Position numbers and translations under genes: made by a program. Below the pieces are notes generated by a model that worked only from the letters and a program-made list of their open reading frames with translations, did no database searches and had not been told where the DNA came from. From Kiritimatiellaeota bacterium B1221 (GTDB lineage: Bacteria; Verrucomicrobiota; Kiritimatiellia; SS1-B-03-39; UBA6053), in NCBI GenBank assembly GCA_029269125.1, contig JARHXX010000001.1, positions 280,090 to 344,089 of the forward strand: DNA of 64,000 bases, written 5' to 3'. Each line of letters begins with the position of its first letter. Position 1 is the stretch's first letter. Below are positions 61,211 through 64,000 of this stretch, piece by piece.

Positions 61211-62453
61211 ATCCAAAACCGACACCTACGCCGCCTGGCGGATTCCCGATTTCAGAAACCTCCTGCTCGGCAGATTGGTCTTTCTCATGGGCACCCAGGC
61301 CCAGGCCATGGCCTTGGGATGGGAAATCTACGTCCGCACCGACGATCCCTTTTCTCTGGGTTTGGTCGCCCTGTTTAAAGGCATCCCCATGATTCTGTTC
61401 ACCCTGCCCGCCGGGGTGATGGCCGACCGCTTTCACCGTCAGCGGATTATGATCATCTGCCTCACCGGTGCGACTCTCACCTCTCTCGGACTCGCCTGGA
61501 CCTCCTATCGGGAAGGCGCGTTATGGATTCTCTACGCCCTGCTGTTTGTCGATTCCACCTTTATGCGCCTCACCGGGCCGGCCAGTGCATCCCTCATGCC
61601 ACAGCTCCTCCCCCGCAATCTGCTGGAGAGCGGCGTCAAATGGTCGTCCATCGTTTTTCAAACCACCTCGCTGATCGGCCCCGCCCTGGGAGGCTTCATC
61701 CTCGCCTGGAACCTCCAAGCCACCTACCTCATTTGCGCCGGCACCTCGATTTCGTTTATGCTGCTCATCTCCAACATCAAACTGCCCCCTCCCGCCCGGA
61801 CCGCCTCCGGACATTGGTTTCAGGAAGCCATGGAAGGCATTCATTTCGTATGGAACAAACGCATCCTCCTCGGAACCGTTTCTCTGGATCTCTTTGCCGT
61901 GTTGTTTGGCGGAGCGGTTTATCTGATGCCGGTGTTTGCCAAAGATATTCTCCCGCCCGTGGCCGGACTCTCCCCGGAACAAATGCTGGGCTGGCTCAAC
62001 GCCGCCCCAGCAGCCGGAGCACTGTGCATGGGCCTCGCGGTCGCCCACCTGCCTCCCTTCAAAAAAGCCGGACGGGCCATGCTGCTCGGCGTGCTGGGTT
62101 TTGGACTGGTCACCATCGGTTTCGGACTCAGCCGCAACTTCTGGTTGAGCTGGCTCCTCCTTTTCGGTGCCGGGGCCTGCGATAACATTTCCGTGGTCGT
62201 CCGGCATACCCTGGTCAACATCATCACCCCCGATCATATGCGCGGACGGGTGATGGCCGTGAACTCCATCTTCATCGGTTCCAGTAACGAACTCGGCGGA
62301 TTCGAGTCCGGCCTGGTCGCCAAACTCTTCAGCCCCGTCATTTCCGTCATCAGCGGAGGGGTGGCTACGGTGGGCGTGGTTCTGCTCTGGTCCGGACTCT
62401 TTCCCAACTTAAGAAAGTTCGGAAGTTTGGCGGAAGCCGTTGAAAAAGATTGA
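61203..62453 (+). CDS. MFS exporter (EntS/MFS_3-like)
   Basis: 416 residues, twelve membrane helices. The first loop is AGVMADRFHRQRIMI, the MFS motif A between helices 2 and 3, and PDHMRGRVMAVNSIFIGSSN marks the EntS-like MFS_3 branch (often exporters of siderophores or drugs). The N-terminus WRIPDFRNLLLGRLVFLMGT is also typical. The substrate is not known. It overlaps the VTT gene by 8 nt, so both lie on one transcript. Confidence 0.88.
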   Translation: MPKSKTDTYAAWRIPDFRNLLLGRLVFLMGTQAQAMALGWEIYVRTDDPFSLGLVALFKGIPMILFTLPAGVMADRFHRQRIMIICLTGATLTSLGLAWTSYREGALWILYALLFVDSTFMRLTGPASASLMPQLLPRNLLESGVKWSSIVFQTTSLIGPALGGFILAWNLQATYLICAGTSISFMLLISNIKLPPPARTASGHWFQEAMEGIHFVWNKRILLGTVSLDLFAVLFGGAVYLMPVFAKDILPPVAGLSPEQMLGWLNAAPAAGALCMGLAVAHLPPFKKAGRAMLLGVLGFGLVTIGFGLSRNFWLSWLLLFGAGACDNISVVVRHTLVNIITPDHMRGRVMAVNSIFIGSSNELGGFESGLVAKLFSPVISVISGGVATVGVVLLWSGLFPNLRKFGSLAEAVEKD

Positions 62454-62478
62454 TGTTCGCGTACGATCCGCGTTATAT
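62450..62478 (+). promoter_or_regulatory. Candidate promoter of the HTH-receiver gene
   Basis: TTGATG (62450-62455), overlapping the MFS stop codon, and TTATAT (62473-62478) are 17 nt apart and lie 27 nt before the ATG at 62506. It would let the regulator be expressed apart from the MFS gene. Confidence 0.5.
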
Positions 62479-62505
62479 AAAACACCAATCTACCCAAGAG
62501 CTCAC

Positions 62506-63156
62506 ATGAAAAGTCAAATTCCGGAACCTGTATTTCTCTCTGCCCCCAAAGCCGCAAATTTATGCGGCGTCAGCCGCAACACCATCTGCTGCTGGATCCG
62601 CGATGGGAAACTCCCTTCCTACCGCACCGCCGGAGGCAAATATCTGATTCGGCCCGGCGACTTGATTCAGTTCATGGACGACAACCAAATGTTTGTGCCG
62701 CCCGCGCTGATTGAGATCGCCTCAAAAGACGAACAAAATCAGACAAATGACCCCCCCACTCCCCGCAAGCGGGAAACCGCGCAAGAACCCGCCATCCTGA
62801 TTGTGGATGACGACAAAGACATGCGGGATCTTACCCAGCGTACCCTCAGCCCGCTCGGCATGCCCCTCATTCAAGCCGAAGACGGCTACGATGCCCTGCA
62901 CCGGCTCACCAAAAATCCACTCATCGCCTTGGTCATTCTCGATCTGAATATGCCCGGTCAAAGCGGCGACAAAACCTTCATCGAAATCCGCAAAACCTTC
63001 CCCTCTTTGCCGGTGATCGTTTGTACCGGACAATTATTGGCCGATGCGGAAAGCCACTTCGACGAAGTCAAACCCGACTTGATTATCACCAAACCTTTTG
63101 ATGCCAATCACCTCAGAAACTCCGCCGCCACCTTCCTCGCCGACCTCGGATTTTAA
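62506..63156 (+). CDS. Excisionase/MerR-type HTH fused to a response-regulator receiver
   Basis: 216 residues. Residues 11-57 hold an excisionase/BldC-like winged HTH (FLSAPKAANLCGVSRNTICC, then WIRDGKLPSYRTAGGKYLIR). A linker with low complexity (about 74-95) leads to a receiver domain (97-216) with intact phosphorylation residues: the acidic pocket D101-D103, phospho-acceptor D146 in VILDLNMPG, T174 in VCTG and K196 in ITKPF. The DNA-binding domain is at the N-terminus, the reverse of most response regulators. No histidine kinase gene is nearby. I start at 62506 since the longer form needs a TTG inside the MFS gene. Confidence 0.85.
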   Translation: MKSQIPEPVFLSAPKAANLCGVSRNTICCWIRDGKLPSYRTAGGKYLIRPGDLIQFMDDNQMFVPPALIEIASKDEQNQTNDPPTPRKRETAQEPAILIVDDDKDMRDLTQRTLSPLGMPLIQAEDGYDALHRLTKNPLIALVILDLNMPGQSGDKTFIEIRKTFPSLPVIVCTGQLLADAESHFDEVKPDLIITKPFDANHLRNSAATFLADLGF

Positions 63157-63158
63157 GC

Positions 63159-63722
63159 ATGAAAAATATTTTGGCCTTCTCCGGATCAAACCGCATTCAT
63201 TCGCTGAATGCCCGGTTGCTTGAAAAAGCCTCTGAAATGGCCCGCGAAATGGGCGCCGTGGTGGATATCATCGACCTCCGCGCCCTCGATCTCCCCCTCT
63301 ACGACGGAGATTACGAAGAAGCCAACGGACTGCCCGACGGGGCCCGCACCCTCAAAGAAGCCATGCTGGAAGCCGACGCGTTCCTCATCGCCTCCCCCGA
63401 ATACAACTCCTTCCCCACCCCTCTGCTGTTAAATGCCATCGACTGGGCCTCCCGCGCGGAATCCCGCGACGAAGCCCCCTTGACCGCATTCAAAGGCAAA
63501 AGCGCCGGCCTGATCGCCGCCTCCCCCGGCCCCATGGGCGGATTGCGCAGCCTCAGCATGCTCAGAACCAAATTGCAAAACATCGGCGTGACGGTGGTGC
63601 CCGCCATGGCCGCCATCGGCGGCGTCACCTCCGAAACCTTTGTCGACGAACACTTCGCCGACACCAACAGCGGCCGACGCTTAAAAGGCACCCTGCAAGC
63701 GCTGATACAGCTTTCGGTTTAG
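63159..63722 (+). CDS. NAD(P)H-dependent FMN reductase
   Basis: 187 residues of the flavodoxin-like FMN reductase family: FSGSNRIHSLNARLLEKA at the front (GSxRxxSxN motif), LIASPEYNSFPTPLLLNAID as the flavin/dimer region, and GKSAGLIAASPGPMGGLRSL. It uses NAD(P)H to reduce FMN or quinones/azo compounds, perhaps as a stress protein. Start ATG 3 nt after the HTH-receiver gene; the two may be expressed together. Confidence 0.9.
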   Translation: MKNILAFSGSNRIHSLNARLLEKASEMAREMGAVVDIIDLRALDLPLYDGDYEEANGLPDGARTLKEAMLEADAFLIASPEYNSFPTPLLLNAIDWASRAESRDEAPLTAFKGKSAGLIAASPGPMGGLRSLSMLRTKLQNIGVTVVPAMAAIGGVTSETFVDEHFADTNSGRRLKGTLQALIQLSV

Positions 63723-63815
63723 ACGGGAATTCCAAATCCGCCCCCCCCATAACCGGGGACAAGATTCCGATTCGCCCGCACCCCATCCGGGGCGCACGAA
63801 TGAAATCGATCCCCT

Positions 63816-63836
63816 CTCGGGGGCATGGCCCCCGAG
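63816..63836. repeat. Perfect GC-rich hairpin in the 3'-terminal intergenic region
   Basis: CTCGGGGGC-atg-GCCCCCGAG has 9-bp arms and a 3-nt loop. A second short inverted element, CCTCC/GGAGG type (about 63846-63862), follows. There is no T-tract, so it is more likely a repeat element than a terminator. It lies 94 nt after the FMN reductase gene. Confidence 0.6.
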
Positions 63837-63893
63837 CTATGTGCCCTCCCTCCTCCGGAGGGACAAATACCACCCACCTACATCTCCCGCTTC

Positions 63894-64000
63894 CTGCACC
63901 CATCGGGCACCTACACCGCAAAACCCCTGCACCCACCCATCAGGCACCTACACCGCAAAACCCCTGCACCCACCCATCAGGCACCTACACCGCAAAACCC
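63894..64000. repeat. 37-bp tandem repeat running off the window end
   Basis: Two complete 37-bp units start at 63927 and 63964 and are identical (CTGCACCCACCCATCAGGCA then CCTACACCGCAAAACCC); a shorter 33-bp variant starts at 63894. The array is cut by the window edge, so its full length is unknown. No coding potential is seen in the 278 bp after the FMN reductase gene. Confidence 0.9.

Overview
The window looks like chromosomal DNA of a free-living, Gram-negative-type bacterium of the PVC superphylum, most likely Verrucomicrobiota. This is an inference from several things seen together: a PEP-CTERM surface protein next to a DG-type pseudopilin, a reduced ddl-ftsQ-ftsA-ftsZ cluster with a strongly divergent FtsZ, a PUR-family (DUF3276) protein, an EIIA-CBS/SLC13 permease pair, and many intergenic hairpin repeats. 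GC content is moderate, gene density is high, and neighbouring genes often overlap by 1, 4 or 8 nt. No phage, transposase, plasmid or CRISPR genes were seen, so this is mostly core genome plus surface and envelope functions.

Layout. 1-7.2 kb (minus strand): the 5' part of purH, a pseudopilin, a PEP-CTERM protein, and a complete heme ABC importer with its heme-handling protein (hmuT-U-V-S). 7.4-13.8 kb (plus): a MATE exporter, topA, yebC, ruvC, rpsU. 13.9-17.2 kb (minus): a DUF6653-like membrane protein, a CbiX-type chelatase, nadB, a PUR-family nucleic-acid-binding protein. 17.4-20.2 kb (plus): glgX and a YugP-like zinc peptidase. 20.2-25.1 kb (minus): ddl-ftsQ-ftsA-ftsZ followed by a translationally coupled PDZ protein. 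25.4-27.7 kb (plus): EIIA-CBS protein and SLC13/ArsB-NhaD-like permease. 27.7-28.9 kb (minus): lipB, gcvH and tRNA-Cys. 28.9-35.9 kb (minus): an exopolysaccharide operon behind a good sigma-70 promoter (SLH-like protein, outer-membrane barrel, BY-kinase/chain-length protein, Wza-like lipoprotein, O-antigen-ligase-like protein). 36.0-38.3 kb: rnhC, then pflA coupled to a stand-alone cNMP-binding protein.

38.4-44.1 kb holds an unassigned envelope operon: an anchored periplasmic protein, an ABCG-like fused ATPase-permease and a large FHA-like membrane protein, with a two-TM protein facing it. 44.5-47.2 kb: menF-menG and a divergent L,D-transpeptidase. 47.2-51.8 kb: a secreted unknown, exported MsrA, a cfa/DUF1295/SRPBCC lipid-modification cluster around a perfect 17-bp palindrome, and MsrB. 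51.8-55.4 kb: a cytochrome-c/PQQ-type sugar dehydrogenase, a VC0807-like membrane protein, a Fur-family regulator and a CsgG-like protein. 55.5-56.0 kb: a composite 143-bp tandem repeat. 56.1-63.7 kb (plus): DUF2868/DUF3482 pair, DUF985 cupin, cation/proton antiporter, VTT protein, MFS exporter, an HTH-receiver regulator and an NADPH-FMN reductase. The window ends inside a 37-bp tandem repeat.

The most interesting items are the FtsZ with a degenerate T7 catalytic loop but an intact C-terminal peptide, the FHA-like/ABC/anchor operon, a topoisomerase I whose zinc fingers are replaced by three repeats of another module, the composite repeat array, the HTH-receiver fusion, and several hairpins or palindromes at gene starts (MATE leader, Wzc leader, PUR gene, cfa/SRPBCC divergent promoter). 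All calls come from reading the sequence; no database search was run.
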